64,000 nucleotides of DNA from Steromphala cineraria (lineage: Eukaryota; Mollusca; Gastropoda; Trochida; Trochidae), in NCBI GenBank assembly GCA_916613615.1, contig OU744736.1:15201724-15265723 (forward strand), read 5' to 3'. Both the position numbers and the translations under genes were made by a program. Each line of letters opens with the position of its first letter. The first letter of the stretch is position 1. The notes beneath the pieces are model-generated. The model was not told the DNA's origin, did not search any database, and saw only the letters and a list, made by a program, of their open reading frames with translations. Positions 36,901-41,244 of the stretch are shown here, piece by piece.

Positions 36901-37915
36901 ATAATTATTTGTCATGAAAAGATGTACTAATTGATATTTTCTTCTCAATACAGATGACAATTCTACACTGCGTATCCTAGTGCCTTGTATTACTATCGGT
37001 GTCATCGCAATGGCTGCTGTCGTCATTGTTATTGCATGGAGAATATGGTAAATTGTTTTGAAAATTGATTCTTTTTCCCAGATGTTTAGATAACTGTTAA
37101 ACCGTTTAAGCTTTTGGTTTTGTTCAATATATATTGCATTATTAATAGCAAAAATGAAATCTATACAAAACAAATTTACTTGTTGTTTTGCCTGGAATTG
37201 ATTTGAATTTGAGAGACTAATATTAATTAAAACATAAAAGTAAAACAAAAAATTCGCACATTTTAAAACCTCATAATGTGATATTAAATGAAGTTGAACA
37301 CTATATGTTAAAGGCACTGTAGGCAACATTTTTGGCACAATTTGTTTGTTAAAATTATCCCCAATAGATATGAGTATATGCAAAATTAATTTTCTTCAAA
37401 AAGCAAAACATCCCATTACACAACCCAATTATACAGAGTCATAAAACATATGCAGTTTATCAAGTGAAAGCACCATAATTGTAAGGATCTTACATTATTT
37501 GTGTTAAGGAAATTATTCAAGTGTAGGAATAGAGTTCCATATATAGTCAATGAGAGTCTTATATCATTCATGATATATGAAATCAAGATCAAAAGTTAAG
37601 GGTATGAAATTTGAAGTCAGTAAACATGTACAAGCACACATATTCTTTTATCAGAAGGTAATAATTCAACAATTTTTATTGTGAGGCCTTTACGGTGTAC
37701 CCCATCCAAACAAAAGTCCTATATCTGCCAATTGTCTTATTAGATGATGACTAACTCTATCAGATCTGATGGTTGTTAGTTCTTGTTTCAGTTCCAGGAA
37801 ATCAAGACCGAGAAGCACCAACTCCATGCAAGTGATTACAGTGAAGTCAGATTTATACCTGACACCCACCTATGTGACAGGATTACATCCACTGCCCCCT
37901 CCTGACTATGAATAA
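712..37915 (+). CDS. Mosaic type I membrane protein (SVEP1-like domain set), 3' part of gene, 22 exons
   Basis: Spliced coding model: join(712..900, 2575..3075, 4142..4300, 5188..5337, 6161..6353, 7160..7350, 8229..8417, 11663..11893, 14618..14788, 15200..15409, 15707..16000, 16490..16684, 17239..17400, 21924..22131, 24573..24742, 25829..26005, 26690..26920, 27895..28056, 35007..35027, 35967..35987, 36954..37047, 37792..37915). All introns are GT..AG. Every junction is phase 1 except inside the two LamG domains (phase 2 after their first exon) and between the membrane and tail exons (phase 2). The frame stays open from the first exon to the TAA. The product is extracellular up to residue ~1,275 of the visible part, then has one membrane helix and a ~41-residue tail. 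The domains point to a cell-surface adhesion or recognition role, which is inference. No orthologue is named; SVEP1 shares the sushi/GCC2-GCC3/EGF/pentraxin set but is secreted. Signal peptide and start are outside the window. Confidence 0.82.
1070..2310. repeat. Dispersed repeat in intron 901-2574, related to 13,500-13,760
   Basis: GC-richer than the surrounding intron. The segment around 1,190-1,290 (CGGCGAACAGAAT, CACTGAAGCGTG, TAGTAGGTGA-like) matches the reverse complement of 13,620-13,700, including the preceding CCTAATTAGGC-type motif. The ends are not resolved. No coding sequence was seen in the rest of the intron. Confidence 0.5.
2575..3075 (+). CDS. Exon: unrecognised six-Cys domain X, copy 1, with RKRR site
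   Basis: Phase 1-1 exon of 167 codons; acceptor AG 2573-2574, donor gtaagt 3076. I do not recognise the domain. It has six cysteines, a basic RKRR cluster near the middle (furin-type R-x-K/R-R consensus), then a beta-rich stretch (FIAIKFAIN) and a helical part before the last two Cys. It aligns over its length with exons 15,707-16,000 plus 16,490-16,684, sharing all six cysteines. The start at 2575 was chosen because the distance to the first Cys (21 residues) equals that of the second copy and because the phase fits. An alternative acceptor at 'ctcag' about 50 nt downstream keeps frame but would remove the conserved N-terminal strand. It lies between a sushi and GCC2/GCC3 domains in both modules. 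Confidence 0.8.
3215..3388. mobile_element. Small TIR element (MITE-like) in intron
   Basis: Starts near TACAATAGAACACGG and ends GTGTTCTACTGCAGT, giving short inverted termini. The inside repeats 'cgaactcc', 'ctatatccg' and 'cgctatatccgagttcgcta' motifs typical of a small foldback family. The remainder of intron 3,076-4,141 shows nothing coding. Confidence 0.45.
4021..4098. repeat. Strong hairpin, 33-bp arms, just upstream of a splice acceptor
   Basis: The left arm 4,021-4,053 pairs with the right arm 4,066-4,098 with about three mismatches and a 12-nt loop. It ends about 42 nt before the acceptor of exon 4,142. It may be a remnant foldback element. Confidence 0.75.
4142..4300 (+). CDS. Exon: ephrin-receptor-like GCC2/GCC3 repeat 1
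   Basis: Phase 1-1, 53 codons; acceptor AG 4140-4141, donor gtaaga 4301. The translation begins [11 protein letters not shown] and continues with C-x2-C-PVGTYND and a final CxRC, which is the CP.GTY..C..CP.GTY..C..C pattern of the ephrin-receptor-like (GCC2/GCC3) family. These small disulphide-rich modules occur in SVEP1 and SCUBE proteins next to sushi and EGF domains (family knowledge). It is followed directly by a second repeat of the same type. Confidence 0.85.
4501..4635. mobile_element. Foldback element with ~40-bp inverted arms
   Basis: The arm 4,501-4,540 (starting ATCTCACCCAAGTGTCTTCT) is the near reverse complement of 4,595-4,635, separated by about 54 bp. A MITE-like foldback in intron 4,301-5,187. 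No other feature was seen in this intron except AT-rich sequence. Confidence 0.65.
5188..5337 (+). CDS. Exon: ephrin-receptor-like GCC2/GCC3 repeat 2
   Basis: Phase 1-1, 50 codons; acceptor AG 5186-5187, donor gtaagt 5338. It carries [11 protein letters not shown], then C-x2-CDLGTYSD and CASC, again the GCC2/GCC3 pattern, and ends with TDCVC. The second module of the gene has only one repeat at the equivalent place, so this exon is a gain in module 1 or a loss in module 2. Confidence 0.85.
5490..5962. mobile_element. ~470-bp TIR element with ATCTT-rich end
   Basis: Terminal inverted repeats CAACTGTGCTCCGAGGA (5,491-5,507) and TCCTCGGAGCATAGTTG (5,946-5,962) match at 16 of 17 bases. A short ATCTT/TATCTT repeat lies just inside the right end. 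It fills most of intron 5,338-6,160. Confidence 0.65.
6161..6353 (+). CDS. Exon: LamG/pentraxin-like domain 1, part 1
   Basis: Phase 1 in, phase 2 out, 193 nt; acceptor AG 6159-6160, donor gtaagt 6354. It gives strands typical of a laminin-G/pentraxin jelly roll, including TLTFWFHAD (the conserved aromatic strand) and [11 protein letters not shown], ending in a hydrophobic strand (TLFIEIDG). The domain continues in the next two exons. The unusual 1-2-1 phase pattern of the three exons recurs exactly in the second LamG domain. Confidence 0.8.
7160..7350 (+). CDS. Exon: LamG/pentraxin-like domain 1, part 2
   Basis: Phase 2 in, phase 1 out, 191 nt; acceptor AG 7158-7159, donor gtaagt 7351. It contains [20 protein letters not shown], the W-x2-V-x-(hydrophobic)3 motif of LamG/pentraxin domains, followed by a GQEVYRGTG hairpin. 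The equivalent exon in the second domain has the parallel [19 protein letters not shown] segment. Confidence 0.82.
7434..7965 (+). mobile_element. Short copy of the TTTTTAGCTCATCTGGCC element
   Basis: Begins ATTTTTAGCTCATCTGGCC and ends with the GAGCCAATGGTTCTATTTTT terminus shared with the element at 18,122-21,416 and its inverted copy at 41,245-42,914. The body holds about three diverged units of the 'cttcttctccag...agactccttgg...gtgacccc' repeat. Confidence 0.7.
8229..8417 (+). CDS. Exon: LamG/pentraxin-like domain 1, part 3
   Basis: Phase 1-1, 63 codons; acceptor AG 8227-8228, donor gtacgt 8418. It contains [20 protein letters not shown] followed by a Cys, the 'I..(V/L)YNR.LS..E(I/V)..' ending typical of LamG/pentraxin folds, then a linker ending in SRCD. 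It closes the first LamG domain and is followed by the EGF exon. Confidence 0.82.
9314..9666 (+). mobile_element. tRNA-derived SINE
   Basis: The head (9,317-9,393) has a box A-like segment (GTAGTGGTTAGCATGC) and a degenerate box B. The middle (9,428-9,490) has TTCTTGGCAAGGCACTTCATTCACATTGC and AAATGGGTACCTG, motifs common to a widespread invertebrate SINE class. It is flanked by direct repeats ATAAGGCATAA (9,303-9,313 and 9,667-9,677). The A17 run right of the second repeat appears to be flank, not tail. Confidence 0.65.
10149..10307. repeat. Near-perfect 159-bp palindrome
   Basis: Arms of about 78 bp (10,149-10,227 and 10,231-10,307) around a 3-nt centre in GTGGCTGCGCCAC. Mismatches are few and mostly in the outer 25 bp. 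It can fold into one long hairpin. A related 'ttttcactgcgaacggtg' segment lies nearby (9,954-9,990), so this may be the core of a foldback element. The rest of intron 8,418-11,662 is AT-rich with no exon seen. Confidence 0.8.
11663..11893 (+). CDS. Exon: tandem EGF domains 1-2
   Basis: Phase 1-1, 77 codons; acceptor AG 11661-11662, donor gtacag 11894. Two EGF modules of six cysteines each: the first ends [12 protein letters not shown], the second starts [14 protein letters not shown] and ends [12 protein letters not shown]. The exon is exactly as long (231 nt) as the EGF-pair exon at 26,690 and occupies the same place in its module. Neither module shows the strong DxDEC start of a calcium-binding EGF. 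Confidence 0.9.
   Translation: MLTAVKHHLAAATHVRTPLRASSVTVKMATQEVPARFPQTSVPTTSVRMAPTVKTRKPTTPANVSKDSKEPTASMK
12327..12520 (+). pseudogene. Broken THAP zinc-finger domain (transposon relic)
   Basis: One frame gives CVAVNC followed by SVDKFPLH and then a stop. Shifted by one frame, the downstream sequence gives [10 protein letters not shown]. Together these are C-x4-C, the KFP motif and C-x2-H, with about 41 codons between the Cys pairs, fitting the C2CH THAP pattern (C-x2-4-C-x35-50-C-x2-H). At least one frameshift and stop make it non-functional. THAP domains are common in animal DNA transposases (family knowledge); the copy probably belongs to the dispersed repeat that ends near 13,760. Confidence 0.6.
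13500..13760. repeat. Inverted partner of the 1.07-kb dispersed repeat
   Basis: The reverse complement contains CCGGCGAACAGAAT, CACTGAAGCGTG and GTTAGTAGGTGA in the same order as 1,200-1,290. It probably marks the terminal part of the element carrying the THAP relic to its left. Confidence 0.5.
14128..14467. mobile_element. 340-bp TIR element with 9-bp target duplication
   Basis: Starts AATTCTCTCCCCACAGAGGCA and ends GCCTCTGTGGGGGAGAGAATG. The inverted ends continue (TTGATTTAGCCTCTGTTCTATTA and its complement near 14,400-14,430). It is flanked by TCAAAGCCT at 14,119-14,127 and 14,468-14,476. It is the same family as the element at 53,433-54,042. The 9-bp duplication suggests mobilisation by a Mutator-like transposase. 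Confidence 0.82.
14618..14788 (+). CDS. Exon: thrombospondin type 1 repeat
   Basis: Phase 1-1, 57 codons; acceptor AG 14616-14617, donor gtatga 14789. It has [18 protein letters not shown] (W-x2-W-x2-W-x2-C-x3-C with the CSxSC core), SRTRVC, CEG and a final C-x4-HNC, giving the standard TSP1 layout. It sits between the two modules and has no counterpart after the second EGF pair. Confidence 0.9.
14888..15030 (+). mobile_element. tRNA-derived SINE head
   Basis: TTAGCTGAATTGGTAGAGTG (box A region) is followed after a spacer by GGTTTGAATCATGG (box B region), as in a tRNA, but the stems are imperfect and it lies in an intron, so it is a SINE head rather than a tRNA gene. Confidence 0.6.
15200..15409 (+). 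CDS. Exon: sushi (CCP) domain 2, divergent
   Basis: Phase 1-1, 70 codons; acceptor AG 15198-15199, donor gtaact 15410. It begins [11 protein letters not shown] and has cysteines at exon residues 1, 14, 23, 27, 45 and 68, with the CHVTC pair and a Trp (53) before the last Cys. Spacing of the first four cysteines matches sushi 1 exactly. The last interval is about seven residues longer. It opens the second module. Confidence 0.78.
15707..16000 (+). CDS. Exon: domain X, copy 2, N-terminal part
   Basis: Phase 1-1, 98 codons; acceptor AG 15705-15706, donor gtaagc 16001. It has four cysteines spaced like the first four of copy 1, then a basic KKR cluster at the place of RKRR in copy 1, then a beta strand ([10 protein letters not shown]) and an acidic stretch (DIDEDID). 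The family is not recognised. In copy 1 this part and the next are a single exon, so an intron was gained or lost at the DIFYDNGT position. Confidence 0.8.
16490..16684 (+). CDS. Exon: domain X, copy 2, C-terminal part
   Basis: Phase 1-1, 65 codons; acceptor AG 16488-16489, donor gtaaat 16685. It starts [14 protein letters not shown] (amphipathic helix) and ends with two cysteines (RTIC, EGVC), as in copy 1. Together with the preceding exon it is 489 nt against 501 nt for copy 1. Confidence 0.8.
17138..17238 (+). repeat. Duplicated intron segment upstream of GCC2/GCC3 exon
   Basis: Starts TGAGGAGACTGGAGTGAAG and runs into the acceptor of exon 17,239. The same sequence stands at ~27,790-27,894 before exon 27,895. 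This marks the left edge of an exon-bearing duplication of about 265 bp. Confidence 0.8.
17239..17400 (+). CDS. Exon: ephrin-receptor-like GCC2/GCC3 repeat 3
   Basis: Phase 1-1, 54 codons; acceptor AG 17237-17238, donor gtaaga 17401. It has [11 protein letters not shown]-x2[11 protein letters not shown] and [12 protein letters not shown], the GCC2/GCC3 pattern. The exon and about 100 bp of upstream intron (from ~17,138) recur nearly unchanged at 27,790-28,056, so this exon was copied downstream recently. Confidence 0.87.
18122..21416 (+). mobile_element. 3.3-kb TTTTTAGCTCATCTGGCC element with internal satellite
   Basis: Begins TTTTTAGCTCATCTGGCC, ends AGAGCCAATGGCTCTATTTTT. Most of the interior is the 146-bp array listed separately. 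The last 80 bp (21,338-21,416) again carry the start motif followed by the end motif. It lies in the intron between the GCC2/GCC3 exon and the second LamG domain. An inverted shorter copy is at 41,245-42,914. No coding capacity was seen. Confidence 0.75.
18220..21140 (+). repeat. 146-bp satellite, about 20 units, with 730-bp higher-order repeat
   Basis: The string CTATTTTCATCTTCTTCTCC recurs at 18,361, 18,507, 18,653, 18,799, 18,945, 19,091 and so on to 20,843 with an exact 146-bp step, then decays. Five variant units (A-E, e.g. 'ttccaaaaagagtag', 'ccatatggggcc', 'gaccaaaaaaagg') repeat in order. The 'ttccaaaaagagtag' type is at 18,383, 18,967, 19,697 and 20,427, giving 584 (4 x 146) then 730 and 730 bp (5 x 146). 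Each unit holds GGGTCACAGGGGTCAC and its near inverse GTGACCCCATGACCCC. Confidence 0.93.
21598..21830. mobile_element. Short TIR element (CCGTATTTCCTCG type)
   Basis: The left end TACCGTATTTCCTCG is inverted at the right as CGATGAAATACAGTA. The size of ~230 bp and lack of coding capacity fit a MITE. It lies just before exon 21,924. Confidence 0.45.
21924..22131 (+). CDS. Exon: LamG/pentraxin-like domain 2, part 1
   Basis: Phase 1 in, phase 2 out, 208 nt; acceptor AG 21922-21923, donor gtatgt 22132. It contains [10 protein letters not shown], the aromatic strand matching TLTFWFHAD of domain 1, and [17 protein letters not shown]. It begins with FDITLTDG, similar to FDVIVSGP at the start of the first LamG domain. 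Confidence 0.8.
22320..23225 (-). pseudogene. 5'-truncated LINE fragment, C-terminal part of pol
   Basis: A minus-strand open frame (23,204-22,626, continuing in frame to about 23,225) encodes [25 protein letters not shown] and, near the end, the C-x2-C zinc-finger motif [10 protein letters not shown] followed by [10 protein letters not shown]. This is the region after the reverse transcriptase in jockey/CR1-like LINEs. The 3' end carries the GGCCTGTGGCCTC hairpin and AATAAAGATTATTATT tail (22,330-22,380). No RT core is present. It lies in the intron between 22,132 and 24,572. Confidence 0.75.
23300..24572 (+). other. Intron remainder, nothing supported
   Basis: AT-rich sequence with short diverged repeats (TCTAGTTNAAACTAGCTGTAA at ~24,122 and ~24,230). 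Open frames at 23,706-23,939 on both strands have no recognisable motif and no splice context that would join the gene. Confidence 0.4.
24573..24742 (+). CDS. Exon: LamG/pentraxin-like domain 2, part 2
   Basis: Phase 2 in, phase 1 out, 170 nt; acceptor AG 24571-24572, donor gtatgg 24743. It has [20 protein letters not shown], the W-x2-V motif of the LamG/pentraxin fold, and ends SMSVVIGG. Phase and motif match exon 7,160-7,350. Confidence 0.82.
25829..26005 (+). CDS. Exon: LamG/pentraxin-like domain 2, part 3
   Basis: Phase 1-1, 59 codons; acceptor AG 25827-25828, donor gtttgt 26006. It has [13 protein letters not shown], the closing strand of a LamG/pentraxin domain, a Cys, and ends SICD as the first domain ends SRCD. 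The donor is weaker than its neighbours but the frame continues correctly into the EGF exon. Confidence 0.8.
26690..26920 (+). CDS. Exon: tandem EGF domains 3-4
   Basis: Phase 1-1, 77 codons; acceptor AG 26688-26689, donor gtaatg 26921. The first EGF runs SCESNPC to [12 protein letters not shown]. The second starts [16 protein letters not shown] and ends [12 protein letters not shown]. The D-x-DDC start and the SSYTC turn of the second resemble calcium-binding EGF modules. It has the same length and place as exon 11,663-11,893. Confidence 0.9.
27466..27735 (+). repeat. Imperfect direct repeats and TA microsatellite
   Basis: TAGATTCTCTGTATTTCAGTG occurs near 27,470 and 27,638, each followed by TTAGATGATAAAAA and TTCACTTTGTTTCAGTGCATG blocks. 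A (TA)n run ends the region at ~27,708-27,730. Confidence 0.6.
27895..28056 (+). CDS. Exon: ephrin-receptor-like GCC2/GCC3 repeat 4 (recent copy of repeat 3)
   Basis: Phase 1-1, 54 codons; acceptor AG 27893-27894, donor gtaaag 28057. It is a near copy of exon 17,239-17,400 with the same length, acceptor tract and intron flank, differing at a few codons ([20 protein letters not shown]). The open frame, intact splice sites and fitting phase favour a working exon. Skipping it would also keep frame, so it may be optional. Confidence 0.72.
28672..30400 (+). repeat. Two tandem ~0.8-0.9-kb units, AACTAGGACTGCCGCGGCAG family
   Basis: Units start at 28,672 and 29,461 with AACTAGGACTGCCGCGGCAG and TTAGGTCTTCAAGATTCC; a third, diverged start is at 30,394. 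Each carries repeated TTTGACCTTCACATG and ATGGCGGCCAAAGCACGTGAC, and ends with (AAT)n. The right side (30,270-30,393) has the block 'aaacttgaagaaatcgg...cttgaagacct' twice, whose AGGTCTTCA / TGAAGACCT arms form hairpins. Non-coding. Confidence 0.75.
30401..33770 (+). repeat. Diverged copies of the same repeat family, intron filler
   Basis: The signature GTGCAAGTATCTTCAGAGGAG followed by ATGGCGGCCAAACCACGTGAC recurs at ~32,570 and ~33,230 with (AAT)n runs near 32,112 and a hairpin AAGGATTCAGCCGAAAGGCTGAATCCTT at 33,613. The 162-codon frame at 31,542 shows no domain and is probably chance. No exon was found. Confidence 0.6.
35007..35027 (+). CDS. Microexon 1, acidic juxtamembrane stalk (21 nt)
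   Basis: A 21-nt phase 1-1 exon; acceptor AG 35005-35006, donor gtatgt 35028. It encodes EEQDET plus split codons. It is supported by consensus splice signals on both sides, by the fit of phase between the GCC2/GCC3 exon and the membrane exon, and by an inverted copy at ~60,818-60,838 (minus strand) in which the exon-like peptide (EEQDEA) and both splice signals are kept. Confidence 0.62.
35520..35760 (+). repeat. 90-bp tandem repeat, three units, between microexons
   Basis: ATGGAATGATCTTT occurs at 35,561, 35,651 and 35,741 (90-bp step), each preceded by CAAAATA-TGTCTCT. The inverted homologous region at 60,215-60,320 has only one unit, so the expansion came after that duplication. Confidence 0.75.
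35967..35987 (+). CDS. Microexon 2, acidic juxtamembrane stalk (21 nt)
   Basis: A second 21-nt phase 1-1 exon; acceptor AG 35965-35966 after a T-rich tract, donor gtatgt 35988. It encodes KESEEK. With microexon 1 and the start of the next exon it forms a strongly acidic stretch directly outside the membrane helix. Its identical size and phase suggest a duplicate of microexon 1; each could be skipped without changing frame. Confidence 0.6.
36954..37047 (+). CDS. Exon: transmembrane helix
   Basis: Phase 1 in, phase 2 out, 94 nt; acceptor AG 36952-36953, donor gtaaat 37048. It encodes DNSTLR followed by about 21 hydrophobic residues ([13 protein letters not shown] then AAVVIVIA) and then WRIW. 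A basic cluster follows in the next exon (CSRKSRPR), so the positive-inside rule puts the C-terminus in the cytoplasm. One helix gives a type I protein. Confidence 0.85.
37792..37915 (+). CDS. Last coding exon: cytoplasmic tail with PPxY motif, stop codon
   Basis: Phase 2 acceptor (AG 37790-37791), stop TAA at 37,913-37,915. It encodes a ~41-residue tail: stop-transfer basic segment SRKSRPR, a Ser/Thr-rich middle, [12 protein letters not shown], and the C-terminus [14 protein letters not shown] fits PPxY, the core ligand of WW domains such as those of NEDD4-family ligases and YAP (family knowledge), so ubiquitin-linked trafficking or WW-adaptor binding is possible (inference). Confidence 0.85.
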
Positions 37916-38180
37916 ATAGTTGGGGATAAATCACAGTTATTTTAAGTGGTTGCACAAAACAATCTTAATGCATTCTGGAGTTCTCTTCACATGCTATTGA
38001 AAAAACCTACAGACTTAAATCTATGACCTAAATGTAAAATGTATTAAAAATGTCTGATCTGTTATTTATCTATGTACATTCGAAATGACTTAGTATATAC
38101 ACAATCGTACCTCATTTTTGTTGTTCAATGGAAATGTACCCTAAAAATTGAAATAAAAGAAAAACAAAAAAAGAAACTTT
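37916..38180 (+). other. 3' UTR with polyadenylation signal
   Basis: An AT-rich non-coding stretch follows the stop. AATAAA lies at 38,152-38,157, followed by an A-rich then T/GT-rich stretch, suitable for 3' end formation near 38,175. A longer UTR using AATAAA near 38,646 is possible but would run into a LINE-like tail. Confidence 0.55.
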
Positions 38181-38614
38181 AGGATGTTGACTTTGTTTTG
38201 CAAGGCAAATATTTATGCACCACAAACAAAGAGTTCATAATTTTCATCAAGCTTTCTCCACCTGTTTGCAAAAAGACTTTCACATGCATTTTAGCCGTCA
38301 ATATTGAATTCAAATAATACTATCCTTGCCTGTTAGACAAGGTTATGTAAAGATCATGTAGAATTACACACAATATCATTGTTCATTAAAACCTTATATT
38401 TTTTTATTTTGTAAAGCCTTTTCTGAATGTAGAAATAAATTTTTGAAATGTGTTAATGCCAATCCACAAACAATGTACAATCTGTTAAATTCAACTAATC
38501 CTGAAGTTATTTATAATGTTGCAACTTATGTGAATAAATTAATGTACATGCAAGATGAAAACTTATGTCAAATCTTTTAAAGTCATGTGACCAACAACGA
38601 TAACTGTAAATTCA

Positions 38615-38680
38615 ACTGTACTTTGGCCCACCGAGCCTTTTATACTAAATAAACATGTCTGTCTGTCTGTCTGTCTGTAA
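38615..38680 (+). repeat. LINE-like 3' tail with (GTCT)n
   Basis: GGCCCACCGAGCCTTTTATAC, then AATAAACAT and five GTCT units. The same arrangement, GGCCTGTGGCCTTTTACTGAATACAT followed by (CTGT)n, stands at 63,483-63,531, and a related one at 22,330-22,380. It is probably a 3'-end remnant of a LINE. Confidence 0.5.
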
Positions 38681-39380
38681 AAGCTTAAGGCACCTTTGCA
38701 GAGGGTACTGTACTTTGAATGTAAAATTTAGTATTTTATTGTTGATTAAAACATGTAAATTTGATATAAGAAAAGTGGTGTTGTGTTCAGTGTCAACATT
38801 TATGAACTATAAACAACCATATTTGATGACCTTGTTTTGTTTCTAGAGCATACCATGAAAACTATAAGACCTGAAAATTAAATTTAAGATTCATTTTGGA
38901 AGTATACCATGCAGTTTGGTGTCCTTGAAGGGTCAAATTCCATGATGATAATTCTTTTATATTTTATATATTTATAATTTTTATCAAAAAAGATCAATTT
39001 TGCAATTTTGTTTCTTTTCTCAGCATTTTTCGGTATTTTTTGGTATGCTACATATGTGGTGGTAGGCTAGCTAGCTGTTTAGAGTTATACTTTTCTAAAA
39101 GTTTAACCAAACAAAACTTTTCTGACTTTGCTTCCTATCTGAATCATGTGGATTATTATTAGAAAACTGATAACTAAAAAGATAAAGTGTTGATTATAAT
39201 TGTCCATTATATTTCCTTGTTTTTGTTGTGTTATTGTCAGTCATGATATCATTTTTGGGAATCATGGCTAAATTTTAGGAAACTCTCTCAAATCTATGAT
39301 CATTCCAAATTTAGTAATTAAGTCTTCTTGACTTGTGTTTTTATTGTCATGAATATGTAAATATTGATTGAGTGTGTTAA

Positions 39381-39870
39381 AGTGACACAGAGTATCTTCC
39401 TTAAACTTTTATTTGGTTTTGATAAACTACAAAATATCTAATATGCTGAATGAAGTTCATATCTCATCACTGGATTTGCAAATATATCCATTTATGCATA
39501 ATATCTCTAAAATGCTTGATTTTATGGAAAAATCAAGAAAACATCTCAAATACATTTCATATTCGAAATTATGCACCAAATTAATCTACCTATTAGTAAC
39601 AATACCTAATAAACACTATCGAATCGAATATATCTTCCTGTCAGCTTATAACAAGGTTTCAAAATTACGTTTGACGAATTTGCGCGCGCCACTCGAGTCA
39701 CATTGTCCGGTTTTCGATCAAAATCCCGACTTTGAATGGCCGTATTTTCGCTCTAATGTACTGATTGACCTTTAACTTGTTATTTTCAGTAACAGTTTGT
39801 GGTTCCCGATGTAATAACATCGATTTCAAAATTTGACATATGTGATCCTATCAACATACTCTGTGTCTCT
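39381..39870 (+). mobile_element. 490-bp TTAA-flanked TIR element, copy 1
   Basis: Ends AGTGACACAGAGTAT and ATACTCTGTGTCTCT, flanked by TTAA at 39,377-39,380 and 39,871-39,874. Two further copies are at 59,137-60,127 in the other orientation. The TTAA target is typical of piggyBac-type transposition, though the termini differ from the usual CCC start. A 120-codon open frame lies inside (39,413-39,775). Confidence 0.82.
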
Positions 39871-39874
39871 TTAA

Positions 39875-41240
39875 TATAGTGATTTGATGCTTAATATTAG
39901 TATTTAACCTCTTATTATAGTGATTAAAAGTGTTATTATATTTTAATATATTTTATATTCAGTTCTTTTGCAGATACATATGTTCACTTGTTATATAAGC
40001 AAGTTAGATTTTCTATTTGATAAACCATAATAAAATTTCTGTTTCATAAAATTGGATATTAAAATTCATTTAAATATTTTGTATTGTCAAAAAATAAAAA
40101 TAATCTTCCCCTTTTTATGTACGTTTTTTTTCACATTCCAGTGGGACAGTATTTTAATTTTTGGCTGTGCATCACACTGTAGTTTTTCTGTATCTAACTG
40201 TAACTGTTATCTCATGTTAGGTTCGAATTTTTAACTCAATTTTGTTCACATTTATTAGACTATTAATATTTTTGGTTTAGCTCGTGTATTTTTTCACCCC
40301 TTATTCTTAACATTCATATCATGTTTTAAGACAGGTTAAATGCAATTACACCAAATAATGCAAGAATTTTCATGTTACTGTAAATTGCATGTATATCAGA
40401 GAAAGATGTGATATTTGTGCACTTAAGAGCACTGTAGCAAGTGATATTTTCTTTAGCAAATAAACTAATTTCACAAATGGAAATTGTATGTTATCAATTT
40501 ATATAACAAGGTTTGAAAGACAAACATACATACATACATGTACTTCTGACGATCCACTTCCAAAACTTGAATGATTTATTGGTGACATTTGCTGTAAAAA
40601 GTATAAAAAATAACAAGAGCCCTGGAATAAATGGATTTCCCTAAGACTTCTTCAAATTCTTTGGCGAAGAACTTTAAGTCTTGGTTTTTTAGATTAATTA
40701 AAGATGTTAATCATTAAATAAGAGGTCTCTAACAACGAAGAGAGGGGTTATAACCTGTATTCCAAAAGCTAATAAAGATAGAACTCAATTAAATAACTAG
40801 AGGCCAATATATTTATTGAATGCTCTTTACTTAATAACATAAATGTTTGTTCATGACTTTGGACATAAGTTGAAACATTTAGAAAGCTATTTTGATTTTT
40901 ACATTTAAGTTATGATATTTTCAAATTAACAGGCCAGATGAGCTAAAAATCATAGATCGAATAGCAAAATCAATTGAAAGAGTTAGAGAGAGAATAACCA
41001 TTTCAGAAAGGTTTTCATTTATAATGGGATATATAGCTAAAATATAAATGACCATTCGAGGGCTGGCAGAGTATCTTCATTGTGACTCCATCAGTATTCC
41101 ACTAAGGGCCTCAACCTTGGGTTTAATAGGCATGTTCTGCACATCTGTTTTGATATTCTTCCTGTAAAAAATAAAAACATTTTTACACATGATAATGATT
41201 ATACTATTTAGACAATTACATAAGCAATCATGTGATAAGA
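39875..41240 (+). other. Intergenic AT-rich sequence, nothing supported
   Basis: No exon, RNA gene or clear element was recognised. A lone GGCCAGATGAGCTAAAAAT end motif is at 40,932-40,950, the inverted terminus of the TTTTTAGCTCATCTGGCC family. Confidence 0.4.
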
Positions 41241-41244
41241 TTTG

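Noticed and set aside
36790..37383. 197-codon minus-strand open frame
   Set aside because: It is antisense to the transmembrane exon and AT-rich intron; no motif and no upstream signal.
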